The position numbers were made by a program, and so were the translations under genes. A DNA stretch of 64,000 nucleotides from Hydrococcus rivularis NIES-593 (GTDB lineage: Bacteria; Cyanobacteriota; Cyanobacteriia; Cyanobacteriales; Microcystaceae), in NCBI RefSeq assembly GCF_001904635.1, contig NZ_MRCB01000010.1:43840-107839 (forward strand). The letters run 5' to 3'. This document shows positions 25,375-33,559 of the stretch, in pieces. The first letter of the stretch is position 1; each line of letters opens with the position of its first letter. A model generated the notes under the pieces. It saw only the letters and a list, made by a program, of their open reading frames with translations, searched no databases and was not told where the DNA came from.

Positions 25375-27906
25375 CTATCCCGACTGTTCGGGCAACAGCA
25401 CTGCTAGTTCGACTAGGGGATAATCTTCTGTGGTCATGGGTAAATAGTCTCCCCGCTGCCATAGAGGTAGCTGGTCGTCGAAATTCTCTGAATCTGGGTT
25501 GCTAGACTGACCGGGAGGATTGACGTACAGAGAGTTTTCTGGATTGCTCAGATCGACGATTTGACGGTAGCTCGGTCCAGCTTCCATGCTGAAGTCGCTG
25601 GCATTGTAGGGACCGATATTGACGGTGTAGCGATCGCCACCGTAAGAAACCTGTAAATTAGGACTCGTTTGAGCTGGATTCGATGGCACAAAGCTTGCTC
25701 GGTGAATATCTCCCCAAGCCCGAATCGGTTCTCCAAGCCTTTCGATGGCATCTTCTAAAGCTCGTGCTGCTTCATCAAAAAGACCTGGCTCGCTGCCGGG
25801 GCGATCTAAGACGGGATCTCCTGCTTGAATGGCTTGGGATAGAAAAATCGGGCGATCAAAGTATTCCTGTCCGACTTCTGCGGCTGGCAATCTGGTCAGT
25901 TCGGTGTACCAAGCTTCAAAAACAGAGGCTTCTACCGAATCGGGCTGTGTGTCGCCATCCCAAGCGAGCAGGCGATCGCGCCACGTCTGCCCTGCCTCGG
26001 AAATAGGTTCAAGTCGTTCTAAAATCGGTCTGAAGTCTCGATAGAGCAAGCTTACTTGGTCAAGCTGAATCGCTTGCATATCTTCCAAGGAAAGCTTATC
26101 CTTGCTTAAAATCAACTCGCGGATACGCTCGGCTCGATAAGGAACGGCAAAATTTCCGTTAATTTCGTAAGGATAATTGGCAGGAGTCAGTTTATTATTC
26201 GCCGTGACGATAAATCCAGATTCGGGATTGTAGACTTGGGGAGCCTCTTCAAAAGGAATAAACCCTCTCCAATCAAACTCTCCCGTTCCCGGTACTGGAT
26301 AGAGTCCAGAATGGTCTGGCTGACGAATGGGGAACTTTGCCGCAGCGATGTAGCCGATGTTGCCATCGACATCAGCATAAACAAAGTTTTGGCTCTGAGC
26401 TGAAGCAGCATCGTCAAAGTCGAGCGCTTCTCTAAATTCTTGCCAATTTTGCGCTTGAATAATTCCTAGAGCTGATTCCACCGTTCCGTCTACTGGCTGC
26501 AAAGCAATCGATTGGAGCGCGATCGGTTGGTTTATCCCTACAAGATCGGAAACAACGGGTCCGTAGACAGTTTCTTGGACGGGCAGAGAAACTGGCTCTG
26601 CACCTCTGACTTGAATCGTTTCTTCTCGGATTTGATAAGGTCGAACTTCACCCCGATAAACATAACCCGATCCGTTCTCCGTCTCGTCTAGTAGATAGTA
26701 ATCCTCGCCATCTACTTGTGTATTGGTAACTCCCCAAGCAATATCTTGATTGCGCCCGATTAAGATCCCAGGAATTCCTGGGAAGCTAACGCCAATGACT
26801 TCATCTTCAGGCGTTTCCAAGTGAGATTGATACCAAAGCGAAGGTTCCTGCAACGGCAAATGGGGATCGTTGGCAAGGAAAGGTTTGCCCGTTGTCGTTC
26901 TGCTGCCCGATATTACCCAGTTGTTGGAAGCTTCTATCGGATTGGAGAACAGCGTCTCGACTTCCTCCATCATTTCCATTTTTAATGAATTTTCTTGAGG
27001 AAGTTTTGCGATCGCCCCTTGAAGTTCTCGTTGCCCTATAGAAGCAGTTGACGGTTGAATATCTTCAGGCTGCAAGATGGTTGGAGCATCTTCGGGATAG
27101 GGATTGATGAGTTTTTCAATGCGATCGCGACTTAATCCTCTTTCTAGCAATCGGGCGCGATCTAACTCTTCTCCATCGGTTACGCCAATGCGATTCTGCT
27201 CTTGAGCGATAACGAGAGTATCGGTTGGCTGCCAAGGTTCGGGTTGGTATCCCAAGGCTTGAAATTCTGGGGGCAAGTCAGGATTAGTGGCGAGGTAAGC
27301 GTTAACGCCAGCGCTATAGGCATCAATCGCAGCTTTTGCTTCTGGAGCTAGGTTTTGGTAAGCTGTCGCTGCTAGTTGGCTTAGTCCTAGTGTTCGATAA
27401 AACCTATCTGAATTTAGGGTATCTGCGCCGAATACCTCCGAAAGCCTCCCCGAAGCGAAGCGACGCGCAAGATCTATCTGAAACAACCGATCTTGGGCGT
27501 GAACGTAGCCCTGGGCGAAGGCTGCATCTTTTAAATTCAGTGCTTTAATATGGGGAATGCCTGAAGCGTCGCGCTCTATAGCTACCGGGTTCTGCAATTC
27601 CGGCAATTCGGAGATCTCTGCCTCAGAACTGAGTCGAGCATCGAGTCGTTCGAGAATGCCAACAAGTGGATCTTCTCCAGATTGCCCAGTTAGCGAATCG
27701 CTGTTTGCCTCTGATGCCGCCAAACCCAAATTAGCTGTGTCAAGGATATCGTTATTCTCTTGCGTTGGCAGCCGTCCGATTTCTGAAACGCGATTTGATT
27801 GAAGGTCGGCACCTGTGGGAAAGATAGAGCTGAATGCGTTTTCCGTCTCGATTAGTCCGCGCTGCGCGATCGCGTCTAGTAAGACAGTACTCTCGTCTGC
27901 AATCAT
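25375..27906 (-). CDS. Penicillin acylase family Ntn hydrolase (possible N-acyl-homoserine-lactone acylase)
   Basis: An 843-residue precursor of an N-terminal-nucleophile amidase. The alpha-chain region begins with P-V-A-I-E-R-D-A-S-G-I-P-H-I (about 107-120) and A-Q-G-Y-V-H-A-Q-D-R-L-F-Q-I-D. The predicted autocleavage site is before S327 in A-S-N-N-W-V-I-S-G-S-R-T, with F-L-A-N-D-P-H-L-P-L after it, as in the family. The first 106 residues are acidic and polar and no signal peptide is visible, unusual because most relatives are periplasmic. Size and class recall the Nostoc/Anabaena AHL acylase AiiC, but the substrate cannot be read from sequence. It stands alone. Confidence 0.87.
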   Translation of the reverse strand: MIADESTVLLDAIAQRGLIETENAFSSIFPTGADLQSNRVSEIGRLPTQENNDILDTANLGLAASEANSDSLTGQSGEDPLVGILERLDARLSSEAEISELPELQNPVAIERDASGIPHIKALNLKDAAFAQGYVHAQDRLFQIDLARRFASGRLSEVFGADTLNSDRFYRTLGLSQLAATAYQNLAPEAKAAIDAYSAGVNAYLATNPDLPPEFQALGYQPEPWQPTDTLVIAQEQNRIGVTDGEELDRARLLERGLSRDRIEKLINPYPEDAPTILQPEDIQPSTASIGQRELQGAIAKLPQENSLKMEMMEEVETLFSNPIEASNNWVISGSRTTTGKPFLANDPHLPLQEPSLWYQSHLETPEDEVIGVSFPGIPGILIGRNQDIAWGVTNTQVDGEDYYLLDETENGSGYVYRGEVRPYQIREETIQVRGAEPVSLPVQETVYGPVVSDLVGINQPIALQSIALQPVDGTVESALGIIQAQNWQEFREALDFDDAASAQSQNFVYADVDGNIGYIAAAKFPIRQPDHSGLYPVPGTGEFDWRGFIPFEEAPQVYNPESGFIVTANNKLTPANYPYEINGNFAVPYRAERIRELILSKDKLSLEDMQAIQLDQVSLLYRDFRPILERLEPISEAGQTWRDRLLAWDGDTQPDSVEASVFEAWYTELTRLPAAEVGQEYFDRPIFLSQAIQAGDPVLDRPGSEPGLFDEAARALEDAIERLGEPIRAWGDIHRASFVPSNPAQTSPNLQVSYGGDRYTVNIGPYNASDFSMEAGPSYRQIVDLSNPENSLYVNPPGQSSNPDSENFDDQLPLWQRGDYLPMTTEDYPLVELAVLLPEQSG

Positions 27907-28120
27907 TTCTATCTCCTCTGTCTTTTGCTTGTCTCTATCTGCGAAACAAAAAACGATTTATTGTTGCCAGAAATTTAGCGATCGATTCGATTTTTCCTAG
28001 AATCTCAAAGAGCGATTGCTATTGTCTTGCCAATTCTTGCCATGTTTTGCGAGTTCTTGCTCTGCGAGCAAAACTTGTTTTGCGGGTCATAGCAAATCTG
28101 TTTAATTAGTAATCCCGATC

Positions 28121-28137
28121 GCGAGCAAGATGCTCGC
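28121..28137. repeat. GCGAGCA-type hairpin repeat
   Basis: GCGAGCAAGATGCTCGC is a short palindrome followed by ACTA. The same hairpin occurs at 31969-31985, and related forms lie at 31937-31953 and 44038-44054. It is a dispersed extragenic palindrome in the 250-bp gap between the acylase and cutA. Confidence 0.6.
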
Positions 28138-28156
28138 ACTAATCAATTATGGTTAA

Positions 28157-28486
28157 CTAAGACCGCACATTCTCGCCAATCCAATTCAAGTAAGACTGAG
28201 AACCCGCTACAATCGGTAAAGCAATAATTTCTGGCACTTGGTAGGAGTGTAGTTCTTTAATTTTTGCCTCTAGCACTGAAAATTGAGATAGATTGGTTTT
28301 AATAAGCAACTGCCATTCTTCTTCTGAATTGACCTGGCCCTGCCAAGTGTAAATCGATCGCACTGGTAGCAAGGTAACGCAAGCGGCTAATTTCAACTCT
28401 ACCAAAGCCGATGCGATCGCTTCTCCTTCTGCTTGAGAAGAAGCCGTTACCAGTACGATTCCGTAATCAGTAGCCTTTTGTTTCAT
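28157..28486 (-). CDS. cutA: Divalent cation tolerance protein CutA
   Basis: A 109-residue trimeric ferredoxin-like-fold protein of the CutA1 family. It shows Y-G-I-V-L-V-T-A-S-S-Q-A-E-G-E-A-I-A, A-A-C-V-T-L-L-P-V-R-S-I-Y-T-W-Q-G and the C-terminal H-S-Y-Q-V-P-E-I-I-A-L-P-I, all family landmarks. CutA is linked to copper tolerance, though its exact role is unsettled. I prefer the ATG at 28484-28486 (M-K-Q-K); an upstream in-frame TTG at 28501 would add five residues that overlap a dispersed repeat. Confidence 0.93.
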   Translation of the reverse strand: MKQKATDYGIVLVTASSQAEGEAIASALVELKLAACVTLLPVRSIYTWQGQVNSEEEWQLLIKTNLSQFSVLEAKIKELHSYQVPEIIALPIVAGSQSYLNWIGENVRS

Positions 28487-28490
28487 TACA

Positions 28491-28549
28491 GGTTGTCCCA
28501 AAAGTATAGTATGTTATGTTGAGCGTCGCGATCGCGAGGCGAAACATCT
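28491..28549. repeat. Dispersed repeat D, copy 1
   Basis: The unit GGTTGTCCCAAAAGTATAG followed by ATGTTGAGC and GAAACATCT recurs with few changes at 55626-55673. The two copies differ in the segment between GAGCG and GCGAAACATCT, where this copy has extra HIP1-like sequence. Confidence 0.55.
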
Positions 28550-28569
28550 TAATACAATTCACAATTAAT

Positions 28570-28601
28570 AATTAACAATTAACAATTAACAATTAACAAT
28601 T
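28570..28601. repeat. Heptanucleotide tandem repeat
   Basis: About four and a half copies of AATTAAC in tandem. This is the short tandem repeat class (STRR) often seen between cyanobacterial genes. It lies in the 214-bp spacer upstream of the aminopeptidase gene. Confidence 0.75.
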
Positions 28602-28715
28602 CGCATTGAGCATCTGTAGCGTTCTTTTTTAGTTATCTTTACATAGTTTGTTTTTTCTCGCCGACTTACTTATCATAAAAAATACAATTGTTATCGCATG
28701 TAATGCTAGTAACTG

Positions 28716-30092
28716 ATGCAGCTTGAAGATAGTAGCAACTCTCTCCAAGCAACCCTGCGCCAACGACGACAGCGCCTAGCTTGTATAATCAAAACCCCCG
28801 TTATTCTCTGGTCGGGACGCGCTCCGGATCGCAATTTCCCTGCCAATCGCTATCCGTTTCGCGCTAGCAGTCATTTCCTTTATTTTGCAGGTTTTCCCCT
28901 CGATAACGCCGCCATTCGCCTGGAAAATGGCAAGCTGGAATTATTTCTCGATGATGCTTCCCCAGAAAGTGCCCTCTGGCACGGAGAAATGCCCAAACGC
29001 AACGAGATCGCCGCCAAAATGGGGGCGGATGCTGCTTATCCCCTTGCTGAGTTAGCCTCGCGAACTGCCAATGCTGCCACCGTTGCCGTGCAAGATATCA
29101 AAACCTATCAACAGCAATGCCAACTTTTAGCAAGAACGGTAGCGCCAGCCAACGCACCGGAAGGGATCGATCGCGAGTTAGCCAAAGCCATTGTTTCTCT
29201 GCGATTAAGCCACGATACCGAAGCCCTAGCAGAAATTCGCCAAGCCGCTGCCGTATCGGTAGAAGCTCACCTAGCGGGAATAAAAGCAACTGCTAGGGCA
29301 AAGACGGAAGCGGAAGTTAGAGGGGCAATGGAAGAAGTAATAATTGCCCATAACATGCAATGTGCCTATAGCAGTATCGTGACGGTGCATGGAGAAGTAT
29401 TACACAACGAACGGTATTACCACCCCTTGCAATCTGGAGACTTATTGCTAGCCGATGTCGGCGCAGAAACGCCCATGGGTTGGGCTGCCGATATTACCCG
29501 CACCTTCCCGGTTTCGGGAAAGTTTTCTTCCACCCAGCGCGATATCTACGATCTGGTATTGGCGGCGCACGACACTTGTATTGAAAAAATGCGTCCTGGG
29601 GTAGAGTACCGAGATATTCATTTACTGGCTGCCTCAGTTATTGCTGAAGGATTAGTCGAGTTGGGCATTTTGCGGGGAAACCCTACTGATTTAGTGGAAA
29701 TGGACGCTCATGCGTTGTTTTTTCCCCACGGTATCGGTCATCTTTTGGGATTAGATGTCCACGACATGGAAGATTTGGGCGATTTAGCCGGATATGAGGC
29801 AGGGAGAACGAGGAGCGATCGCTTTGGTTTAGGCTATTTAAGATTGGATCGCCCCCTACGTGCGGGGATGGTCGTCACCATAGAGCCTGGATTTTACCAA
29901 GTTCCCGCCATTCTAAATTCCCCCGAATTTCGCGCTAAATATCAAGATGTCGTCAATTGGCAGCGTTTAGAACGGTTTAGAGACGTGCGGGGAATTCGTA
30001 TCGAAGATGATGTCCTCGTTACGGAATCTGGGACGGAAGTTTTAACCGCTCGATTGCCGAATGCTGCCGAGGAGATTGAGGCACTATTTTAA
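28716..30092 (+). CDS. pepP: Xaa-Pro aminopeptidase (aminopeptidase P family, M24B)
   Basis: A 458-residue metallopeptidase that removes an N-terminal residue preceding proline. The N-terminal AMP-N domain (about 1-135) has F-R-A-S-S-H-F-L-Y-F-A-G-F. The pita-bread domain carries the five metal ligands in L-L-A-D-V-G-A-E, A-A-D-I-T-R-T-F-P, H-G-I-G-H-L-L-G-L-D-V-H-D, T-I-E-P-G-F-Y and R-I-E-D-D-V-L-V. Length is standard. Its 3-prime end overlaps fmdB by 4 bases in convergent orientation. Confidence 0.93.
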   Translation: MQLEDSSNSLQATLRQRRQRLACIIKTPVILWSGRAPDRNFPANRYPFRASSHFLYFAGFPLDNAAIRLENGKLELFLDDASPESALWHGEMPKRNEIAAKMGADAAYPLAELASRTANAATVAVQDIKTYQQQCQLLARTVAPANAPEGIDRELAKAIVSLRLSHDTEALAEIRQAAAVSVEAHLAGIKATARAKTEAEVRGAMEEVIIAHNMQCAYSSIVTVHGEVLHNERYYHPLQSGDLLLADVGAETPMGWAADITRTFPVSGKFSSTQRDIYDLVLAAHDTCIEKMRPGVEYRDIHLLAASVIAEGLVELGILRGNPTDLVEMDAHALFFPHGIGHLLGLDVHDMEDLGDLAGYEAGRTRSDRFGLGYLRLDRPLRAGMVVTIEPGFYQVPAILNSPEFRAKYQDVVNWQRLERFRDVRGIRIEDDVLVTESGTEVLTARLPNAAEEIEALF

Positions 30093-30376
30093 TACCTCGG
30101 TGGAGAATGACCGAGCATCCAAGGTCGCCCGCTTTGGGGACTTTGATACTTAGGTTTTTCGGGTTCTTGCTCTCGCTTGACTAACTTAGGTTCCCTGGCA
30201 TTTCTTTTCTTCACTTGGAAGCTACCGACATTTAAATTGATATTAGGAGGTGAGAAAAGGCGCTTGGCAACTCCTTCGCAACTGGGACACAGCATTGGTT
30301 CGCTGCTCAGTTCGGCAATCGTGCGCCAAGCTTCAAACTCTCCGCAGGAGTCGCACCGAAACTCATAAAGTGGCAT
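30089..30376 (-). CDS. fmdB: FmdB-family zinc ribbon protein
   Basis: A 95-residue protein. Residues 1-42 are the FmdB zinc ribbon: M-P-L-Y-E-F-R-C-x-x-C-G then C-P-x-C with four metal cysteines (8, 11, 30, 33). The tail is basic and disordered. FmdB was named as a putative regulator of formamidase; here it lies 18 bases downstream of fmdA on the same strand, consistent with an fmdAB operon. Many FmdB homologues occur without formamidase, so its regulatory role is inferred. Confidence 0.88.
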   Translation of the reverse strand: MPLYEFRCDSCGEFEAWRTIAELSSEPMLCPSCEGVAKRLFSPPNINLNVGSFQVKKRNAREPKLVKREQEPEKPKYQSPQSGRPWMLGHSPPRY

Positions 30377-30394
30377 AAGATACGCTCTTAGTTT

Positions 30395-31582
30395 CTAAGT
30401 TGGCAATATATTTTTGTCAAAAATTTCTGTTGGCAGGGCTAGGGTACAGCAAGCGTTGGGAATATCGACAATGCCGCTGACTCGACCTTCTACAGGCGCG
30501 CAACTGAGGAGTAAGTATGCCTGCTCTCCCGTATAGCCAAATTTCTTCAAATATTCGATCGTGTTCAAACAAGCGCGGCGATAGGCAACGTGAGCGTCTA
30601 AATAATATTGCTCCCCGGTAAATTCGTCTACGGAAATTCCTTCAAAGACTAAATACTCGGAGTAGCGAGGTTCCACTGGTCCCGGTTTGAAAATGGGATT
30701 AACCATGCCGTATTTTTCTACGCCGCCTTTAATGAGATCGACATGGAGGTCGAGATAACCTGCCATTTCAATCGCGCCGCAGAAAGAAATCTCTCCGTCT
30801 CCCTGAGAGAAATGGATATCTCCCATCGAGAGTTTCGCGCCTTCTACATACACTGGGAAATAAATGCGCGATCCCTTCGAGAGGTTTTTGATATCGCAGT
30901 TGCCGCCGTGTTCGCGAGGCGGTACGGTACGTGCCCCTTCTGCCGCTACGCGATCGAATTCTGCCTCTTTAAGAGAACCCAGAATGGCATTTTCTGGGTT
31001 GGGGAGGGCAGCTAGAGGTGGAATCTGCGGCTTCCACGGAGGACCTCCCTTTTCTACCAATGCCCTCTCCCGCGAGTTCCACTTTGCTAGCAGTTCGTGG
31101 GAAGGGGCGCAACCAATCAAACCGGGATGGGAAATGCCCGCAAAGCGAACTCCTGGAATGTGCCGGGAACTGGTATAGATTCCTTGAATATCCCAAATCG
31201 CTTTGGCTGGATTGGGGAAATGATCCGTCAAGAAACCGCCGCCATTGTCCCTAGCAAAAATTCCGGTAAAGCCCCATTCATCTCCTGGTAGGGGTCCGAT
31301 ATCGAGGAGATCGACCACGAGAATATCTCCGGGTTGAGCACCGTTAACGTGAATGGGACCGCTGAGAACGTGAACTACACTGAGTTTTACATCGCGAATA
31401 TCGTTGGGGTCGTCATTATTTTTAATTTGTCCGTCAGTCCAGTCTTTGCACTCAATGCGGAAGACATCGCCGGGATTGACTGAAACGACGGCAGGAATAT
31501 CGGGATGCCAACGGTTGTGACCTACTAATTCCTGCTCGTACATGGGCTTAGTTAGGTCAACTTTGAAGAGAGTTTTTGGCAT
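30395..31582 (-). CDS. fmdA: Formamidase (FmdA/AmdA acetamidase-formamidase family)
   Basis: A 395-residue amidase that hydrolyses formamide or a short aliphatic amide to the acid and ammonia. The family pattern is clear: H-N-R-W-H-P-D-I-P, V-N-P-G-D-V-F-R-I-E-C-x-D-W-T-D-G-Q-I, G-P-I-x-V-x-G-A-x-P-G-D, R-E-H-G-G-N-C-D-I-K-N-L and G-D-I-H-F-S-Q-G-D-G-E-I-S. The start is supported by GAGGAGC eight bases upstream. It is followed by fmdB. The upstream gap is long (to 32198) and contains a Fur-type box about 290 bp from the start. The likely role is nitrogen scavenging. Confidence 0.93.
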   Translation of the reverse strand: MPKTLFKVDLTKPMYEQELVGHNRWHPDIPAVVSVNPGDVFRIECKDWTDGQIKNNDDPNDIRDVKLSVVHVLSGPIHVNGAQPGDILVVDLLDIGPLPGDEWGFTGIFARDNGGGFLTDHFPNPAKAIWDIQGIYTSSRHIPGVRFAGISHPGLIGCAPSHELLAKWNSRERALVEKGGPPWKPQIPPLAALPNPENAILGSLKEAEFDRVAAEGARTVPPREHGGNCDIKNLSKGSRIYFPVYVEGAKLSMGDIHFSQGDGEISFCGAIEMAGYLDLHVDLIKGGVEKYGMVNPIFKPGPVEPRYSEYLVFEGISVDEFTGEQYYLDAHVAYRRACLNTIEYLKKFGYTGEQAYLLLSCAPVEGRVSGIVDIPNACCTLALPTEIFDKNILPT

Positions 31583-31871
31583 AGAAATTGCTCCTCGGTT
31601 TGCTAACTTTATCTCAAGCTAAATTGTTTTTTAATAGCCTGAAATTTTTGAACGAAAAATCATCGAGCAAAAGCTAATAATTGAAACCAAAGCATTTTGC
31701 CCTAAGAATAAATTTGACAAAAATATAGTATTTTTGCCTAAATTTACCGATTTGACTCAATTTACTTCTAAAGATTTAGCTAGGCTATCTTCTCTTATCA
31801 AAAATAGCCTTAATGTCAATTTTGCTACAAAGATCCTTTATTTTTGTTTAAAAGTTTATAAATAATTAAAA

Positions 31872-31886
31872 TGATAATTATTATCA
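31872..31886. promoter_or_regulatory. Perfect 7-1-7 Fur/Zur/PerR-type box
   Basis: TGATAATTATTATCA is a perfect inverted repeat with a one-base centre and equals the TGATAATnATTATCA consensus of Fur-superfamily regulators. It lies in the 616-bp gap between fmdA (start at 31582, transcribed leftward) and the psaJ-like gene (end at 32199). The controlled gene is uncertain: fmdA is the nearest gene whose 5-prime end faces the box. Confidence 0.55.
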
Positions 31887-31936
31887 AATTTATTTTAAAA
31901 AATAGTTATTATTGCAATCTTATTGGGTGTGCGAGT

Positions 31937-31985
31937 GCGAGCGTTTTGCTCGCGTGTGTTTAAAAATCGCGAGCAAGATGCTCGC
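31937..31985. repeat. Pair of GCGAGC hairpin repeats
   Basis: Two palindromes lie side by side: GCGAGCGTTTTGCTCGC (31937-31953) and GCGAGCAAGATGCTCGC (31969-31985), the second identical to 28121-28137. The rest of this 616-bp gap holds the Fur-type box, AT-rich DNA (31600-31870) and an open frame of 40 codons after the repeat (31990-32138) that matches nothing I know. Confidence 0.55.
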
Positions 31986-32198
31986 ACTACCGATAAACGT
32001 TTAATAGAAATTGGTTTTACAAACTTTGACGAACTGTCGATCGCATTGCACTCCTGCCAAGAGCCTGTTGTAAAAGATGAGGATGCGATCGCACTCGCTC
32101 AAACTACTTTACAACAGGCTCTTATAAAAAAGTTTTAGGACGAGAAAAACCGTTCTTTGGATAGATGATAACGTTTTTACTCGATCGCCTCATGATTT

Positions 32199-32351
32199 TT
32201 ATGGCAGAGGATGAAAAAGAAGATCGGGGAAAAAGTAGTTAAACACTGCCCAAGTAGAGAAAGCAACCGATACTGATAAAACAGCAAGAACTAGTGCAAG
32301 GGACAGATATTGAAGGAAATAGCCTAATTGGTTGTTTGACTTCTTCAGCAT
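32199..32351 (-). CDS. psaJ: PsaJ-like photosystem I subunit IX
   Basis: A 50-residue single-span membrane protein. A polar start M-L-K-K-S-N-N-Q-L-G-Y precedes one hydrophobic helix (about residues 13-37). The end reads F-N-Y-F-F-P-D-L-L-F-H-P-L-P, which matches the C-terminus of PsaJ (N-R-F-x-P-D-L-L-F-H-P in Synechocystis and plastids). Usual PsaJ is about 40 residues and opens with a L-x-x-Y-L-S-T-A-P motif; here Y-L-S-L-A is found after ten extra residues. A GGAG ribosome binding site lies nine bases before the ATG. PsaJ is normally encoded beside psaF; this gene stands alone, so it is probably a divergent paralogue. Confidence 0.72.
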   Translation of the reverse strand: MLKKSNNQLGYFLQYLSLALVLAVLSVSVAFSTWAVFNYFFPDLLFHPLP

Positions 32352-32489
32352 AGTTTCGCTCTCCAAAGCAAATTGATGAATTAACTAACAACTTAATTGC
32401 TAATAATTACCCGCACTTCTAGCTAAAGAGAGGATTAATAGGAAATTCTTTGGCAAAATTAAGCTCAAAAATACATCTAAGGATTTTTC

Positions 32490-32585
32490 ATGACTAATCC
32501 AAAGGAAGTTTTACATTCGATAGATTTCCCTATTAATACAGTTTTGGATAACAAAACTTATTTGCGATCGCTTGAATTTATATAG
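32490..32585 (+). CDS. Candidate 31-codon small ORF
   Basis: An ATG preceded by AAGGA at six bases opens a frame of 31 codons (M-T-N-P-K-E-V-L-H-S-I-D-F), stopping one base before the stop of the convergent gene at 32587. It shows no known motif and may be chance. Confidence 0.2.
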   Translation: MTNPKEVLHSIDFPINTVLDNKTYLRSLEFI

Positions 32586-32586
32586 C

Positions 32587-33144
32587 TCAGATTTGAGCGG
32601 TCGCCGTCCAAATCGTCCATCCATCTATCAGCAATAAAAACAAAGTAAATACCAACAAAAATAAATACATCCAAGGTTGCGATAGCGGTCGAATATCGGT
32701 AGTATCGATCCCTGTTTTTTCCTCAACGATTTTTACCAAACGAGCAAATCCTGCCACTCGCATTGGTAATAAATACGCTTTATCTGCCCCATGAGTAACG
32801 AAATAATAAACCAATCCGCCTTGTCCGGTAGTACGCAGTTTTAAATCCTTAATTTCCGACCAAGATAGCGACCATCCCTTGCGAAAAAATAGAGAAAACC
32901 AACGAGGATAAGTTACTTGAATTTTCTCTTCATCTAAAAGGACTTGTTCGCTTAATGCTCCATATAAGAAAATTAACCCAATAGCTATTCCCACCCATAA
33001 AATTAGAGGTGAAATGGGAGCAGATGTAACTTTTGTCAAGAAAGGTAAGGGAATAGTCAAGGCAATATATAAACTCATTAGAGTAATGCGAATTAAGGAA
33101 GAAATGCAAAAGGTGAACGGTAAATTAAAATGATTTTCTGTCAC
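32587..33144 (-). CDS. Hypothetical membrane protein, PH-like core
   Basis: A 185-residue protein with hydrophobic segments near 18-40 and 46-65 and a C-terminal one near 158-182. The middle (about 70-150) has alternating strands, including I-Q-V-T-Y-P-R-W-F-S-L-F-F-R-K-G-W-S-L-S-W-S-E-I-K-D-L-K-L-R-T-T-G-Q-G-G-L-V-Y-Y-F, the pattern of bacterial PH-like membrane proteins. I do not know a function. Confidence 0.65.
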   Translation of the reverse strand: MTENHFNLPFTFCISSLIRITLMSLYIALTIPLPFLTKVTSAPISPLILWVGIAIGLIFLYGALSEQVLLDEEKIQVTYPRWFSLFFRKGWSLSWSEIKDLKLRTTGQGGLVYYFVTHGADKAYLLPMRVAGFARLVKIVEEKTGIDTTDIRPLSQPWMYLFLLVFTLFLLLIDGWTIWTATAQI

Positions 33145-33242
33145 GATTTTTTACAACTTGGTTACTTTACACTATTTGACATTTTCTCGTAGGTATTTGT
33201 GTTATACCAGAAATGTCAAGGGTCGATAATAAAGGAGGGAAT

Positions 33243-33458
33243 ATGTTTTTAATACATAAGCCTCATGGCGAGTTAGTAGAAGTTCTCACAATAGAAAACT
33301 TGTACGATCCGTGTCAAAACCAGATTATAGGGAGATATCACTGTGGGGAAGAATTGCAAGAACCTGAAACCTTTATGAAATCGGAGCTAATGTTTCCGTC
33401 GGGTGAATCGCTTCCTGTGTGTTGGCTAGATCCGAATTATCGCCAGAAAGCCGCTTAA
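33243..33458 (+). CDS. Small conserved hypothetical protein
   Basis: A 71-residue soluble protein (M-F-L-I-H-K-P-H-G-E-L-V-E-V-L). The start is fixed by AAAGGAGGG just upstream of the ATG at 33243, rather than an in-frame ATG at 33213. The motifs L-x-D-P-C-x-x-x-I-x-G-R-x-H-x-G-E-E-L-Q-E-P-E and S-G-E-x-L-P-x-C-W-L-D-P look like a small cyanobacterial family of unknown function. No catalytic or membrane motif is seen. Confidence 0.75.
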   Translation: MFLIHKPHGELVEVLTIENLYDPCQNQIIGRYHCGEELQEPETFMKSELMFPSGESLPVCWLDPNYRQKAA

Positions 33459-33559
33459 TTTTCTCTATTGTGAATAAGAATTTAAGAAATTCCTATTGAA
33501 CTGCCGGGATAACCTACGATCGCAAGTAGATTTTCCTAGCAGTTTTTTAGGAGTCTAAA

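Noticed and set aside
31923-32138. 71-codon plus-strand frame in the fmdA-psaJ gap
   Set aside because: Its first half is made of the GCGAGC hairpin repeats; the remaining 40 codons have no recognisable match, so I do not call a gene.
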